Shown one piece after another: positions 26,729 to 36,213 of a DNA stretch of 64,000 nt (positions within the stretch are counted from its first letter, which is position 1; each line of letters opens with the position of its first letter). The translations under genes and the position numbers were made by a program. Below the pieces are notes generated by a model. It ran no database searches, was not told the origin of the DNA, and saw only the letters and a list, made by a program, of their open reading frames with translations. This DNA is from Arcobacter sp. (GTDB lineage Bacteria > Campylobacterota > Campylobacteria > Campylobacterales > Sulfurimonadaceae), in assembly GCA_024637195.1 (NCBI GenBank), contig JAGXFN010000002.1, positions 62,001 through 126,000 on the forward strand, read 5' to 3'.

Positions 26729-27532
26729 TTGCATATAAAAATAGCCGCTTTTTTTCTCATCTCAGTCGTCACGCTTTTTTTTGCTGGCTGTAGCAATGCT
26801 CAGATCTACAGCTCGAAAGCAGATATAGAAAACCTGGAGCTGCAGATCCAAAATGCCCACACCTCTTTACAGCGCACCCTCGCAGAGACAGAGGAACAAC
26901 ATAAAAAAGAGCTTGAAACGATGGCGCATGAACACAATGCGCTTATAGAGTTCATGACAACTCAGTTTGAAGAGTTGAGACAAGAAAACAACAGCACGAT
27001 ACAATTTTTAAAAGAGTTCAAGTGCAAAGTACAAGAAGCAAAGCGGATTATCGTAAGAAAAAACAATAAAGTTCCGAAGTATCTGCATGAAAAGATCCTC
27101 TTGGGTGCGGTAGAAAATGTAAGGATAACTCCTCCTGATCTTGTTTCCATCGCTAGAATAGACTCCGGAGCAGAAACATCTTCTATCGATGCAAGAGATA
27201 TTGAAGCGTTTGAAAGAGATGGAGAAAACTGGGTCAAGTTCAACTTTGTAGACAGAAGCAACAACAGTGTCCATCCGATAGAAGCGAAGGTATTGAAACA
27301 CGTAAAGATCAAACAGTCCTCACAGGACGAAACCTCTGAGAGAAGAATTGTTATCCAACTGAAGATAAACATTGGTGATATTTCGGAACTGAGTGAATTT
27401 ACCCTCACCAACAGAGAGCATCTGAAGTTCCCCCTCTTAATCGGCAGAAATATTTTAAAAGATATCGCCGTTGTAGATGTAAGTGCTGATAACTTGGCGC
27501 CTCTCAAAAGTAAAACGGTGAAAAAACAGTGA
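26729..27532 (+). CDS. Retropepsin-like (RimK-associated, 'ATP-dependent zinc protease' family) lipoprotein
   Basis: 267 residues from a TTG start preceded by AAACAGG; no ATG is suitably placed. A lipoprotein signal ends in 'VVTLFFAGC' (Cys at about residue 21). A coiled-coil stalk (about 30-95, many Gln and Glu) leads to a PF05618-type domain (about 110-260). Its active-site loop reads 'ARIDSGAETSSIDA', the D-[ST]-G-A of retropepsin-like aspartic proteases, followed later by 'FPLLIGRNILKDIAVVDV'. The family was first named a zinc protease, but the motif is that of an aspartic protease. The predicted location is anchored in the periplasm. The next gene overlaps by 4 bases. The substrate is unknown. 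Confidence 0.85.
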   Translation: MHIKIAAFFLISVVTLFFAGCSNAQIYSSKADIENLELQIQNAHTSLQRTLAETEEQHKKELETMAHEHNALIEFMTTQFEELRQENNSTIQFLKEFKCKVQEAKRIIVRKNNKVPKYLHEKILLGAVENVRITPPDLVSIARIDSGAETSSIDARDIEAFERDGENWVKFNFVDRSNNSVHPIEAKVLKHVKIKQSSQDETSERRIVIQLKINIGDISELSEFTLTNREHLKFPLLIGRNILKDIAVVDVSADNLAPLKSKTVKKQ

Positions 27533-29037
27533 TAAAATATACCTTTAACTTCATCATTGTCTCACTGATTGCACTGGGTCTTTTTATCGCCTGGCAAAGA
27601 CATCAGCACACGCAGATCCCTTTTGTCAGTGATGAAAAAAAATCTATTTGGCTTATCGAAGCAAAGCTTGAGTTTGAAGCAGACAAGAACAAGCCGGTAC
27701 TAGCCTCTTTGAGCATACCTGATCGCATCCCCGGATACAAGCGGTTTTTTGAACAGAGTGCTTCTGCCGGATACGGTTTTAATATCGTAGATGTAGACGC
27801 GCAACGAAGAGCGCAGTGGAGCATACGAAAAGCCGAGGGCAAGCAAACCCTCTACTACAAAGTTCAAGCTACAGAAGACAAAAGCTCCGTAGACACGCAA
27901 GATGCAGAGGTTCCCTCGCCGGGTAAAGACATCATTTGGACGAAGGTTGAAGAGCTGGCACTTCAAGAACTTTTAGACAAGGCGCTCAGCCGTTCAAGCG
28001 ACGATGTGACCTTGACAAGAGAGCTTATAAAACTCTTGTCAAGCGAGTCTATGAAAGAGAGTGCCTCCTTGCTCTTGTCAAACAAAAAAAAAGTAAATGT
28101 AATAAACTCTATACTGCATGAAGCCGGGGTCAAAAGCCGAATCGCCATGGGACTAAAACTCGAAGATGCCAGAAGAAACCAGACCCTCTCAGCGATGATC
28201 GAAGTCTATTCCGGCAAGAAATGGGTACTCTTCAATCCGGTCACTGCAAAAGAAAATACAAAAGAGGAACTTTTTTTATGGCACAGAGGCGGTGCTTTGA
28301 TAGAGATAAACGGCGGCTCTAATGCCAATGTGACCTTTTCTATGGTGAAGCAAAATATTCCCGCGCTCGAACTGGCCAAAACCAACTATGACGACTCTAC
28401 TTTCGGACTCTTCAGTGTCAGCTCTTTGCCCATAGAAGAGCAGAGCATATTTAAAATACTGCTGCTTTTGCCTATAGGAGCATTGATCACGGTATTTATG
28501 CGTCTTGTGGTCGGGATAAAGACCTCTGGAACCTTTATGCCGGTACTCATCGCCATGGCATTTTTACAAACCACACTTTTGCCGGGACTTATCACCTTTG
28601 TGATGATAGTAGCGGTGGGACTGCTGATACGAAGCTACCTGTCCCATCTTAATCTTTTGTTGGTCTCACGAATAGCCACTACTATAATCATCGTTATTTT
28701 TATCATACTGATAGCAAGTATCGTAGGGCACAGTCTGGGCTTTAACACGGGAATGACTGTCGCAATCTTCCCTATCATAATCCTTGCCTGGACGATTGAA
28801 AGGATGTCGATACTATGGGAAGAAGATGGGGCGCAGGAGGTACTGAAGCAGGGCGGCGGAAGCTTGTTCGTAGCGAGTATCGCCTATCTTGCGATGCAAA
28901 GTTCTATTGTCGGACATCTGAGTTTCAACTTTCCCGAGATCAACCTCATTGTCTTGGCTTTTATGATGCTCATGGGCAGATACACCGGCTATAGGCTCTC
29001 GGAGTTTTATAGATTCAGAGATTTTAAGGCCTTTTAA
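27529..29037 (+). CDS. Inactive transglutaminase domain protein with seven membrane helices
   Basis: 502 residues from GTG (GTGA overlap with the upstream gene). An N-terminal membrane anchor (about 5-22) leads to a periplasmic region (about 25-305) holding a transglutaminase-like core at about 180-245. The catalytic Cys is absent ('NVINSILHEAGVKSRIAMGL') and the His position reads 'SAMIEVYSGKKWVLFNP', so it should be catalytically dead. Six or seven helices follow (about 308-485), with 'GIKTSGTFMPVLIAMAFLQT' and 'ERMSILWEEDG', matching the 7TM_transglut family. Such proteins are found with a RimK-like ligase and a retropepsin-like protease. It may bind a peptide and pass it or a signal across the membrane. 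The function is undetermined. Confidence 0.85.
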   Translation: MIKYTFNFIIVSLIALGLFIAWQRHQHTQIPFVSDEKKSIWLIEAKLEFEADKNKPVLASLSIPDRIPGYKRFFEQSASAGYGFNIVDVDAQRRAQWSIRKAEGKQTLYYKVQATEDKSSVDTQDAEVPSPGKDIIWTKVEELALQELLDKALSRSSDDVTLTRELIKLLSSESMKESASLLLSNKKKVNVINSILHEAGVKSRIAMGLKLEDARRNQTLSAMIEVYSGKKWVLFNPVTAKENTKEELFLWHRGGALIEINGGSNANVTFSMVKQNIPALELAKTNYDDSTFGLFSVSSLPIEEQSIFKILLLLPIGALITVFMRLVVGIKTSGTFMPVLIAMAFLQTTLLPGLITFVMIVAVGLLIRSYLSHLNLLLVSRIATTIIIVIFIILIASIVGHSLGFNTGMTVAIFPIIILAWTIERMSILWEEDGAQEVLKQGGGSLFVASIAYLAMQSSIVGHLSFNFPEINLIVLAFMMLMGRYTGYRLSEFYRFRDFKAF

Positions 29038-29984
29038 TGTTCTCTTTTATTTCGCTAAAGAGCCTGAAAGAAAACGGCATTTTAGGTATGAATGCCAGAA
29101 ATGTCGAGTTTATAGGAAAGTACAATGATAGAAAACTCTATCCTCTTGTTGACAACAAACTCAAAACAAAACGCTTGGCTCTAAAAGCCGGTATAAACAT
29201 GCCAAGTCTTTTTTTTACTCTCTCCAAACAGCATGATGTGGCGATTTTGCAAGAGAAGATACAGGGGTTGGATGCCTTTGTCATCAAACCGTCACGAGGC
29301 TCGGGCGGAAAAGGGATACTGGTCATAAAGTCTAGAATAGACGACAAGTTTGTAAAAGCAAATGATGAGCTGATCTCTCTGGACGTGCTCAAAAGACATG
29401 TCACCAATATCCTAGCCGGCCTCTACTCTCTTGGGGGAAATCAGGATGTCGCTATCTTTGAAGACCTTATTATCGCAGACACGCTTTTGAAAAACTACTC
29501 CTATCAGGGGGTTCCGGATATCAGAATAATCATCTTCAGAGGCTACCCTGTCATGGCAATGCTCAGGCTCTCTACACAATCATCTGACGGCAAGGCAAAC
29601 CTTCACCAAGGCGCAGTCGGCGTCGGTATAAACCTGAAAACCGCCAAGGCATCCTACGCTGTTTTGAAGCAGTCAAGAGTCCTCATCCACCCGGATACAA
29701 AAAACGTCCTGGATAAGATAGAGATCGCAAACTGGGGCGAACTGCTCATCCTCGCCGCCAAATGTTATGACATGACAAAACTGGGCTATTTGGGCGTAGA
29801 CATTGTTATTGATGAGAAAAAAGGGCCGATGCTCCTGGAGCTCAATGCAAGACCCGGACTCTCCATCCAAGTAGCCAATTCAAAAGGTCTGCTGCCTCGT
29901 CTAAGAGAGATAGAAAAGATAAAAGAGATAGACCCTATTGCAAAAAACCGCGTAGATTTTGTACTGAAACAAGACTGGTTCTAA
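29037..29984 (+). CDS. ATP-grasp ligase related to RimK (alpha-L-glutamate ligase-like)
   Basis: The 315 residues have an ATP-grasp fold: the ATP-binding strand and loop 'FVIKPSRGSGGKGILVI' (about residues 82-98), 'IFEDLIIADTLLKNYSYQGV', and the Mg-binding 'GPMLLELNARPGLSIQ' (about 262-277) with Glu and Asn in place, so it should be active. Family members join an amino acid, often Glu, to a carboxylate. It has no signal or membrane segment and so is cytoplasmic. It starts within the TAATG overlap of the transglutaminase gene, so the three genes are translationally coupled. The acceptor is unknown. Confidence 0.87.
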   Translation: MFSFISLKSLKENGILGMNARNVEFIGKYNDRKLYPLVDNKLKTKRLALKAGINMPSLFFTLSKQHDVAILQEKIQGLDAFVIKPSRGSGGKGILVIKSRIDDKFVKANDELISLDVLKRHVTNILAGLYSLGGNQDVAIFEDLIIADTLLKNYSYQGVPDIRIIIFRGYPVMAMLRLSTQSSDGKANLHQGAVGVGINLKTAKASYAVLKQSRVLIHPDTKNVLDKIEIANWGELLILAAKCYDMTKLGYLGVDIVIDEKKGPMLLELNARPGLSIQVANSKGLLPRLREIEKIKEIDPIAKNRVDFVLKQDWF

Positions 29985-30067
29985 AAAGAGCAGTCTCCCC
30001 CTCTCCGGCTTCTCTGAGACAAAGAGCAGAAGCGATATAAGCACCAAAAAGATTAAGAAAGAAAGAA

Positions 30068-30098
30068 GGTTACCTACGCAACAATTGCATAAGTAACC
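30068..30098 (+). promoter_or_regulatory. 31-bp palindromic operator of the MarR-RND operon
   Basis: Two 14-base arms (30068-30081 and 30085-30098) around a 3-base centre match at 12 of 14 positions; the left arm is GGTTACCTACGCAA and the right arm, read in reverse, is GGTTACTTATGCAA. It ends 12 bases before the marR ATG, next to the SD AAGGA. The size and position fit a MarR dimer site for autoregulation. It could also form an mRNA hairpin near the ribosome site. Confidence 0.75.
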
Positions 30099-30110
30099 AA
30101 GGATATACAC

Positions 30111-30572
30111 ATGGAATATAAACTCAAAAACTCCATCGGATTTTGTATCAACCAAACAGCTAACAAAGTACATGCGATGTTTTCTCGTGAAATAGAGTCT
30201 TACGGCATTGCCCCGGAGCAGTTTGCGGCGATGATGATCATCGGTGAGGACAGTGAAACGAAGCAGTCGACGATCGCACAGATTTTGGGCAAAGGCCAGC
30301 CGACGGTTAGCCGTACTCTAGATGCTCTTGAAAAGAAGGGACTGGTTGCCCGCGACGCGCTTGAAACAGACCGTCGGGCAAAACGCATCTGCCTGACAGC
30401 CGAGGGAGAAGCGGTGCTGGACGCGGTGATCCCTTACGCAAAAGCCTTCAACGATACGATAAGAGATCGGCTTGAAGCCCAGGAGATAGAGATCTTTTTT
30501 AAAGTGCTCGAGACAATCCTCGAAACAGCAGATCAGTATGAGACAAAAGGAGAAAAAGAAAATGAGAAATAA
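30111..30572 (+). CDS. MarR-family transcriptional regulator
   Basis: The 153 residues have the MarR winged helix: a helix-turn-helix at about residues 55-80 ('TIAQILGKGQPTVSRTLDALEKKGLVAR', the recognition helix in its middle), the wing 'ALETDRRAKRICLTAEGEAV', and terminal helices for dimerisation. It is the first gene of an operon with a full RND pump, so it probably represses the pump and itself through the palindrome just upstream. Release by a small aromatic or amphipathic ligand is inferred from the family. Its end overlaps the start of the fusion-protein gene by 11 bases. Confidence 0.9.
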   Translation: MEYKLKNSIGFCINQTANKVHAMFSREIESYGIAPEQFAAMMIIGEDSETKQSTIAQILGKGQPTVSRTLDALEKKGLVARDALETDRRAKRICLTAEGEAVLDAVIPYAKAFNDTIRDRLEAQEIEIFFKVLETILETADQYETKGEKENEK

Positions 30573-31695
30573 AACAAGTGCGGTACTGCTGCTTTCAGCT
30601 GTGATGCTTTTTGGCGCCTCTTCCTTGCAGGCAGAAGAGTCCAAACCTATGGCTGCGCAGGCAGCACCGATGGTAGATGTATACACGGTCAGCCGGGCAG
30701 CACAGATGCCGATCAGTCTGGAATACCCGGCACGTCTGAAAAGCATCCGCAGCGCAATGGTGGTTGCGCGTGTCAGCGGAGTGCTGATGAAAAAAATGTA
30801 TGAAGAGGGAAGCTTTGTCAAAAAAGGAAGCCTTTTATATACGATCGAGTCTGACATTTATGCCGCACTGGTGCATGAGCGCGAAGCCGATATGGCCCTT
30901 CAAGAAGCGCTCTTAAAAAAGGCGCAGCGTGACTGGGAGCGCGCGGAAGCACTCTATCGCGATCAGGCATTAAGCATGCAGGAGTATGACAGTGCGCTTT
31001 CAGCTTTTGAAACAGCAAAAGCAGGACTAAACGCGGCAAAAGCCAAGCTGGCTTCGGCAAATGTCGATCTGGGATATACACAGGTAATAGCGCCGATCAG
31101 CGGAATAGCCGGCATCAAAGAGACGGATCTTGGCAATGTTGTCTCTTCAGGAACAGCGCTTGTGAACATCACGCAGAGTGATCCGATCCTTGCCGAATTT
31201 TCCATTCCCGACGTTGACCGTCTCAAAGCGCTTTATGCTTTGCAAGAAGGACGCTGGTCAGATGCGGGCAAAGACGGCCTGAAAGCGAAGCTTAATGTCG
31301 GCGGCGTTGTCAAAGAGGGTACAATCGACTACATCGATCCGGTGATAGACGCCAAGACCGGCAGTGTCAAGGCACGCGCGGTTTTCAAGAATGACGATGC
31401 ATTTTTGATGCAGGGCGCTTTCGGACGGATCACCGTGACGGGGTTTGTGCGCAACGATGTGGTGATGGTGCCGCAAAAAGCGGTGCTGCAAAACCCGATG
31501 GGCACGATTGTTTTTGTTATTGACGAGGGAAAAGCCGCTGTCCGTCCTGTAAAACTGGGCGATACGGCAGGCGACAAGTTCATCGTTGAAGAGGGGCTGA
31601 ACGAGGGGGATGTGGTGATCGTTAATAACTTCTTCCGCGTTAAACCGGGCATGGATGTTACGATAGACAAGACACTCAGCGGCGAAGGGAAGTAG
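30562..31695 (+). CDS. RND efflux pump periplasmic adaptor (membrane fusion protein)
   Basis: 377 residues from the ATG at 30562, which follows AAGGAG; an earlier ATG (30538) lacks a ribosome site. It has a signal peptide ending at about 'SSLQAEE', a lipoyl-like part ('VARVSGVLMKKMYEEGSFVKKG' region), an alpha-hairpin (about 100-160), the returning half ('LGYTQVIAPISGIAG'), a beta-barrel and a membrane-proximal domain. This is the AcrA/MexA layout. It links the inner-membrane pump with the outer-membrane channel, both encoded downstream. Confidence 0.93.
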   Translation: MRNKTSAVLLLSAVMLFGASSLQAEESKPMAAQAAPMVDVYTVSRAAQMPISLEYPARLKSIRSAMVVARVSGVLMKKMYEEGSFVKKGSLLYTIESDIYAALVHEREADMALQEALLKKAQRDWERAEALYRDQALSMQEYDSALSAFETAKAGLNAAKAKLASANVDLGYTQVIAPISGIAGIKETDLGNVVSSGTALVNITQSDPILAEFSIPDVDRLKALYALQEGRWSDAGKDGLKAKLNVGGVVKEGTIDYIDPVIDAKTGSVKARAVFKNDDAFLMQGAFGRITVTGFVRNDVVMVPQKAVLQNPMGTIVFVIDEGKAAVRPVKLGDTAGDKFIVEEGLNEGDVVIVNNFFRVKPGMDVTIDKTLSGEGK

Positions 31696-31697
31696 GC

Positions 31698-34600
31698 ATG
31701 TTTTCGAGATTTTTTATCGACAGGCCGATCTTTGCCTCGGTCATTTCGATCATCCTTGTCCTCGGCGGACTGATCTCCATCAAAGAGCTGCCGGTGCAGG
31801 AGTACCCAAGCATCATACCGCCGCAGATCAGCGTGCAGGCCGTCTATCCGGGTGCCGATGCGCAGACCCTGGCTAAAACCGTTGCCGCCCCGCTTGAAGA
31901 TGCGATCAACGGCGCAAAAAACATGATCTATATGACCTCGACTGCCTCTCCGAGCGGCATCTTGAACCTGAGCGTCACCTTTGCTACAGGCACCAATCCC
32001 GCTTCGGCTAACGTCGATGTCAACAACCGTGTGCAGGTCGCGCTGAACAAACTTCCCGAAGAGGTCCGCCGTCAGGGAGTGAGTGTCCGCGAGCGCTCGC
32101 CGGATATGCTCCGTGTTATCGCCTTTACTTCCGAAGAGGGGGTGCATGATGCGCTGTGGCTGAACAACTACGCTCTGATCAACGTCATGGACGATATCAA
32201 ACGCATCAAAGGCATCGGCGACGCCTTTTTGTTTGGAAGCAAGGAGTATGCTCTGCGTGTCTGGATCAAACCGGACAAGCTCGCAGCCTATGGCCTGACT
32301 GTCAACGATATTCTTGCCGTTATCCGCAGCCAGAACTCGCAGATAGCAGCCGGACAGATCGGGGATGAACCGATGACGTCCAAACAGGTCTATACCTATA
32401 CGGTGACGACTAAAGGACGGCTCAAAACAGCCGAAGAGTTCGGCAATATCCTTGTCCGCTCCAACCCCGACGGCTCGGCTTTGCGCTTGAGCGATGTTGC
32501 GGGCGTGGAGCTTGGTGCTGAGCGCTATATGCTAAAAGGCACCTACAACAAGAAAGACATGGCCGTCGCCGGTATCTTCCTGGCCCCGGGAGCGAATGCG
32601 CTTGCCGTGGCAGACGAACTGGACAAGGTCCTCGCAGAGACAGCGAAAAAGTTTCCAAAAGACGTACGCTATCACACGCTTTACGACACGACGACCTTTG
32701 TCAACGAGTCCATCAAAGAGGTGCTTTACACCCTTGCCGAGGCGCTGGTCATGGTTGTACTGATCATCTATCTCTTTTTGGGCAATGCCCGTGCGACGAT
32801 CATTCCTGTTTTGGCGATCCCGGTCTCCATCATCGGCACCTTTGCGGGGCTCTATGCGGCGGGCTACTCCATCAACCTGCTTACCCTCTTTGCCCTGATC
32901 CTGGCGATCGGGCTTGTGGTGGATGATGCGATCGTTGTTATTGAAAACGTTGAGCGGATCCTGCGCAAGCACAAGGGGATCAGTGTGCGTGAGGCGACGA
33001 TCGAGGCGATGCGCGAGATCACCGGTCCTGTTATAGCGATCGTTCTTGTCCTTTCGGCTGTCTTTATTCCCGCCGCGCTTGTCGGCGGGTTTAGCGGGAT
33101 GATGTACCAGCAGTTCTCGATCACCATCGTCATCTCTGTTGTGATCTCAGGCATCGTCGCCTTGACGCTCACACCGGCGCTGTGCGTCGTATTTTTGCGC
33201 GAGAAAGAGTCTGAACCCTTCTGGATCATCCAAAAGTTCAACCGCTTTTTTACGCGTCTGACGAATGGCTTTACGGCAGGGGTGCGCAAGATCATCCGCT
33301 ACGCCGTGCTTAATGTCGCACTCTTTGCGGTCTTGATCGCTGCGGCTGTTTTTCTAATGCAGAAACTTCCTACGGGGCTTGTTCCCAATGAGGATAAGGG
33401 TGCACTGATGATCCTTTCGTTTCTGATGCCGGCGGCGTCGTTGGAGCGTACGACCGAGGTGCAGGCGGCCGTAGCCGACACAGTATTGGCCAATCCAAAT
33501 ATCTCCAGCATTGGGGCAATGAGCGGGCTTGACCTGACCACCTTTGCCTTCAAGTCGGATGCGGGGATCGCCTTTGCCCACCTGAAAAACTGGTCTGAGC
33601 GAACGGCTCCGGAGCAGAGTGCGGAAGCGATCGCAGGCAGACTGATGGGGCAGCTCTCTTTGAACAAGGAGGCGATGGTCATCGCGGTCAATCCGCCGCC
33701 GATCAGAGGAATGAGTGCGACGGGCGGTTTTGAGATGTATGTGCAGGACCGTACGGGCGGAGAAATACAAGAACTCGACGGCTACATCAAGCAGATCGTC
33801 GAGAAGGCCAATGCACGTCCGGAACTCACCCGCGTAAGAACGACGCTGCAGACGGGCGTTCCCCAGTATCACATCACGGTTGACAGGGAAAAAGCAAAGG
33901 CGCTGGGCGTTGCGATCTCGGATATTTATACCACACTTGGAATGACCTTTGGCACAGGCTACGTCAATGACTTCAACCTTTACGGACGGACCTACCATGT
34001 CAACACGCAGGTGGAAGCCTCCGCCCGCGACAGCATAGAAGACTACCGCAATATTTTTGTGCGTGCGCAAAGCGGAGCTTTGGTTCCCATCAACACGCTC
34101 ATCCACGCCGAGCGGGTCGTCGGACCGAGTGTCATACAGCGTTTCAATATGTTCACCGCCGGCCAGATCTCCGGCCAGCCAAATCCGGGTTATAGCTCGG
34201 GAGATGCGATGCGCATCATCGAAGAGATAGCGGATGAGGTCTTGCCGGAAGGCTATTCAACTGCCTGGGCAGGCACGGCCTATCAGGAGCAAAAACTGGC
34301 CAAGGAGGGAAACCGCACCTTTATCTATGCGATCCTCTTTGTCTTCTTGATCCTGGCGGCGCTGTATGAGAGCTGGAGCATCCCTTTTGCTGTTTTGATG
34401 ACGGTGCCTTTTGCGCTTCTTGGAGCAGGACTCGGAGTCTTTTTACGCGGTCTGGAAAACGATATCTACTTCCAGGTAGGGCTGATCACTCTGGTGGGGC
34501 TGGCGGCAAAGAACGCGATCTTGATCGTGGAGTTTGCCCAGCAGAAGCTGCGGGAAGGTCTCTCGCTTTATGAGGCGACGATACAGGGCGCGCAGATCCG

Positions 34601-34826
34601 TTTCCGTCCGATCATCATGACCTCTCTGGCCTTTATCGGCGGGACGCTTCCTCTGGCGATTAGTTCGGGTGCGGGGGCAAACAGCCGCCATATCATCGGT
34701 ACTACCGTTGTCAGCGGGATGATCATGCTGACGGTCGTGGCGGTCTTTTTCATACCGCTTTTTTACTACCTGATCATGCGCGCAAAAGCGAAATTTTATA
34801 CAAAAGGAGTCCAAGATGAGAAGTAG
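31698..34826 (+). CDS. RND efflux pump inner-membrane transporter (HAE1 type)
   Basis: The 1042 residues match AcrB/MexB length and layout: twelve membrane helices and two large periplasmic loops. The N-terminal 'FFIDRPIFASVISIILVL' is typical. The proton-relay Asp pair is in 'LVVDDAIVVIENV' of helix 4, and 'GLAAKNAILIVEFA' contains the relay Lys of helix 10. It exports amphipathic compounds using proton motive force. It follows the adaptor gene by 2 bases and overlaps the channel gene by 11 bases. The substrate range cannot be read from the sequence. Confidence 0.95.
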   Translation: MFSRFFIDRPIFASVISIILVLGGLISIKELPVQEYPSIIPPQISVQAVYPGADAQTLAKTVAAPLEDAINGAKNMIYMTSTASPSGILNLSVTFATGTNPASANVDVNNRVQVALNKLPEEVRRQGVSVRERSPDMLRVIAFTSEEGVHDALWLNNYALINVMDDIKRIKGIGDAFLFGSKEYALRVWIKPDKLAAYGLTVNDILAVIRSQNSQIAAGQIGDEPMTSKQVYTYTVTTKGRLKTAEEFGNILVRSNPDGSALRLSDVAGVELGAERYMLKGTYNKKDMAVAGIFLAPGANALAVADELDKVLAETAKKFPKDVRYHTLYDTTTFVNESIKEVLYTLAEALVMVVLIIYLFLGNARATIIPVLAIPVSIIGTFAGLYAAGYSINLLTLFALILAIGLVVDDAIVVIENVERILRKHKGISVREATIEAMREITGPVIAIVLVLSAVFIPAALVGGFSGMMYQQFSITIVISVVISGIVALTLTPALCVVFLREKESEPFWIIQKFNRFFTRLTNGFTAGVRKIIRYAVLNVALFAVLIAAAVFLMQKLPTGLVPNEDKGALMILSFLMPAASLERTTEVQAAVADTVLANPNISSIGAMSGLDLTTFAFKSDAGIAFAHLKNWSERTAPEQSAEAIAGRLMGQLSLNKEAMVIAVNPPPIRGMSATGGFEMYVQDRTGGEIQELDGYIKQIVEKANARPELTRVRTTLQTGVPQYHITVDREKAKALGVAISDIYTTLGMTFGTGYVNDFNLYGRTYHVNTQVEASARDSIEDYRNIFVRAQSGALVPINTLIHAERVVGPSVIQRFNMFTAGQISGQPNPGYSSGDAMRIIEEIADEVLPEGYSTAWAGTAYQEQKLAKEGNRTFIYAILFVFLILAALYESWSIPFAVLMTVPFALLGAGLGVFLRGLENDIYFQVGLITLVGLAAKNAILIVEFAQQKLREGLSLYEATIQGAQIRFRPIIMTSLAFIGGTLPLAISSGAGANSRHIIGTTVVSGMIMLTVVAVFFIPLFYYLIMRAKAKFYTKGVQDEK

Positions 34827-36213
34827 TCTTTATCTGATGCTTACTGTGCTCATTCTTGCCAGCGGCTGCTCTATGGCTCCGAAGCTAGATATGCAGACGC
34901 TGGCCCTTCCTGCAAGTATCGCAGACACCAATGCCTCGCTGGCAATAGATGACAAATGGTGGGAGGCCTTTGGCGATGCCCATCTCAACAGCCTTGTTGA
35001 AGAAGCCCTTTTAAACAACGATGACCTTAAGCTCGCCTTGAGCAGTGTGGCGCAGGCACGGGCAACCTTAGGTCTGCGCGAAGCAGAGCGCTATCCTGAT
35101 ATCAACGCCGGCGCATCCGGGTTACGCCAGAAAACAAGCGGTGAAAGTCTCTCACCTTTTGCGGGTGTACAGTATGACACCTTCAGCCTTTCTGCTTCGG
35201 CGGCTTATGAGTTCGACTTCTGGGGACGGTACAAGAACAGCGAAGAGGCTGCCTTATCAGAACTTTTGGCGAGCGAGGCCGACAAGGAGACGATCCGCAT
35301 TTCCCTAGTCAGCAGCGTGGCAGAGCTTTATTTTAATCTTGTCGCTTTGCAGCGCCAGGTCAACGTGACCGAAGAGACCATTCACGCCTATAAAGAGAGC
35401 TATACGTACCGTTTGAACCAGTATAAACACGGGGTCATCGATGCCTTGACGCTTGAGCAGGCGCATGCCCTCTATGCCAATGCCAAACTAACACTGGCAT
35501 CGTTGCAGGAAAGGAAGATATTAAGCGGCAGTGCGCTTGCTGTTTTACTTGGAAAAAGCCCAAAAGAGATCTTTGAAGAAAGGATCAGACTGAAGACGGC
35601 TGTTCTGCCTCAGCCTTTGACGATACCCTCGGGCCTAGACTCAAATCTGCTTGAACAGCGCCCTGATATCCGTGCTTCTCAAGAGAGACTGGCGGCGGCC
35701 AATGCCCTTATCGGCGTGGCGAAGGCAGACTACTTTCCGTCGATCTCTTTGACAGGTTCGGCCGGTTTGCAAAGCACCGAACTTGGCAATCTGATGCGTT
35801 CCTCTGCGGGCATGTGGAGTTTTGGCCCCTCGATAAGCATTCCGCTCTTTGATTTTGGCCGCACAGAGAACCGGGTCAAGAGTGCAGAAGAACAGAAGAC
35901 GAGCGCCATGATCAGCTACGCAAAAACAGTGAAAAATGCTTTCAAAGAGGTCTATGACAGCTTGAAAAAGATAGAAATGTCCCATGAGAAAATAAGAGCA
36001 CAGAACGAAGCGACACAGGCGCTGCAAAAAGTCTTTACGATCTCTCAAAAACGTTTTGACAGCGGCTATGGCACCTATCTTGAAGTCGTGGATGCGAAAC
36101 GGGGGCTGCTCAGCTCTTTGATCAACACCATCTCTCTCGACGCGGAACTTGTCATTAACCAGATTACGCTTTACAAGGCCCTTGGCGGCGGATGGAAAGC
36201 AACAAAAGGTTAA
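34816..36213 (+). CDS. Outer-membrane channel lipoprotein of the RND pump (NodT/OprM family)
   Basis: The 465 residues begin with a lipoprotein signal ('LILASGCSMAP'). The two repeated outer-membrane-efflux halves follow (about 45-240 and 265-455), with 'WWEAFGDAHLNSLVEEAL' and 'LEQRPDIRASQERLAAANA' as marks of the NodT/CusC/OprM group. It forms the trimeric exit duct. SD AAAGGAG lies within the transporter gene. It is the last gene of the marR operon. The gap after it (36214-36346) shows no clear terminator. Confidence 0.94.
   Translation: MRSSLYLMLTVLILASGCSMAPKLDMQTLALPASIADTNASLAIDDKWWEAFGDAHLNSLVEEALLNNDDLKLALSSVAQARATLGLREAERYPDINAGASGLRQKTSGESLSPFAGVQYDTFSLSASAAYEFDFWGRYKNSEEAALSELLASEADKETIRISLVSSVAELYFNLVALQRQVNVTEETIHAYKESYTYRLNQYKHGVIDALTLEQAHALYANAKLTLASLQERKILSGSALAVLLGKSPKEIFEERIRLKTAVLPQPLTIPSGLDSNLLEQRPDIRASQERLAAANALIGVAKADYFPSISLTGSAGLQSTELGNLMRSSAGMWSFGPSISIPLFDFGRTENRVKSAEEQKTSAMISYAKTVKNAFKEVYDSLKKIEMSHEKIRAQNEATQALQKVFTISQKRFDSGYGTYLEVVDAKRGLLSSLINTISLDAELVINQITLYKALGGGWKATKG

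Noticed and set aside
31329-32147. A 272-codon minus-strand frame across the adaptor/transporter junction
   Set aside because: It crosses two clear genes and has Arg/His-rich shadow composition.
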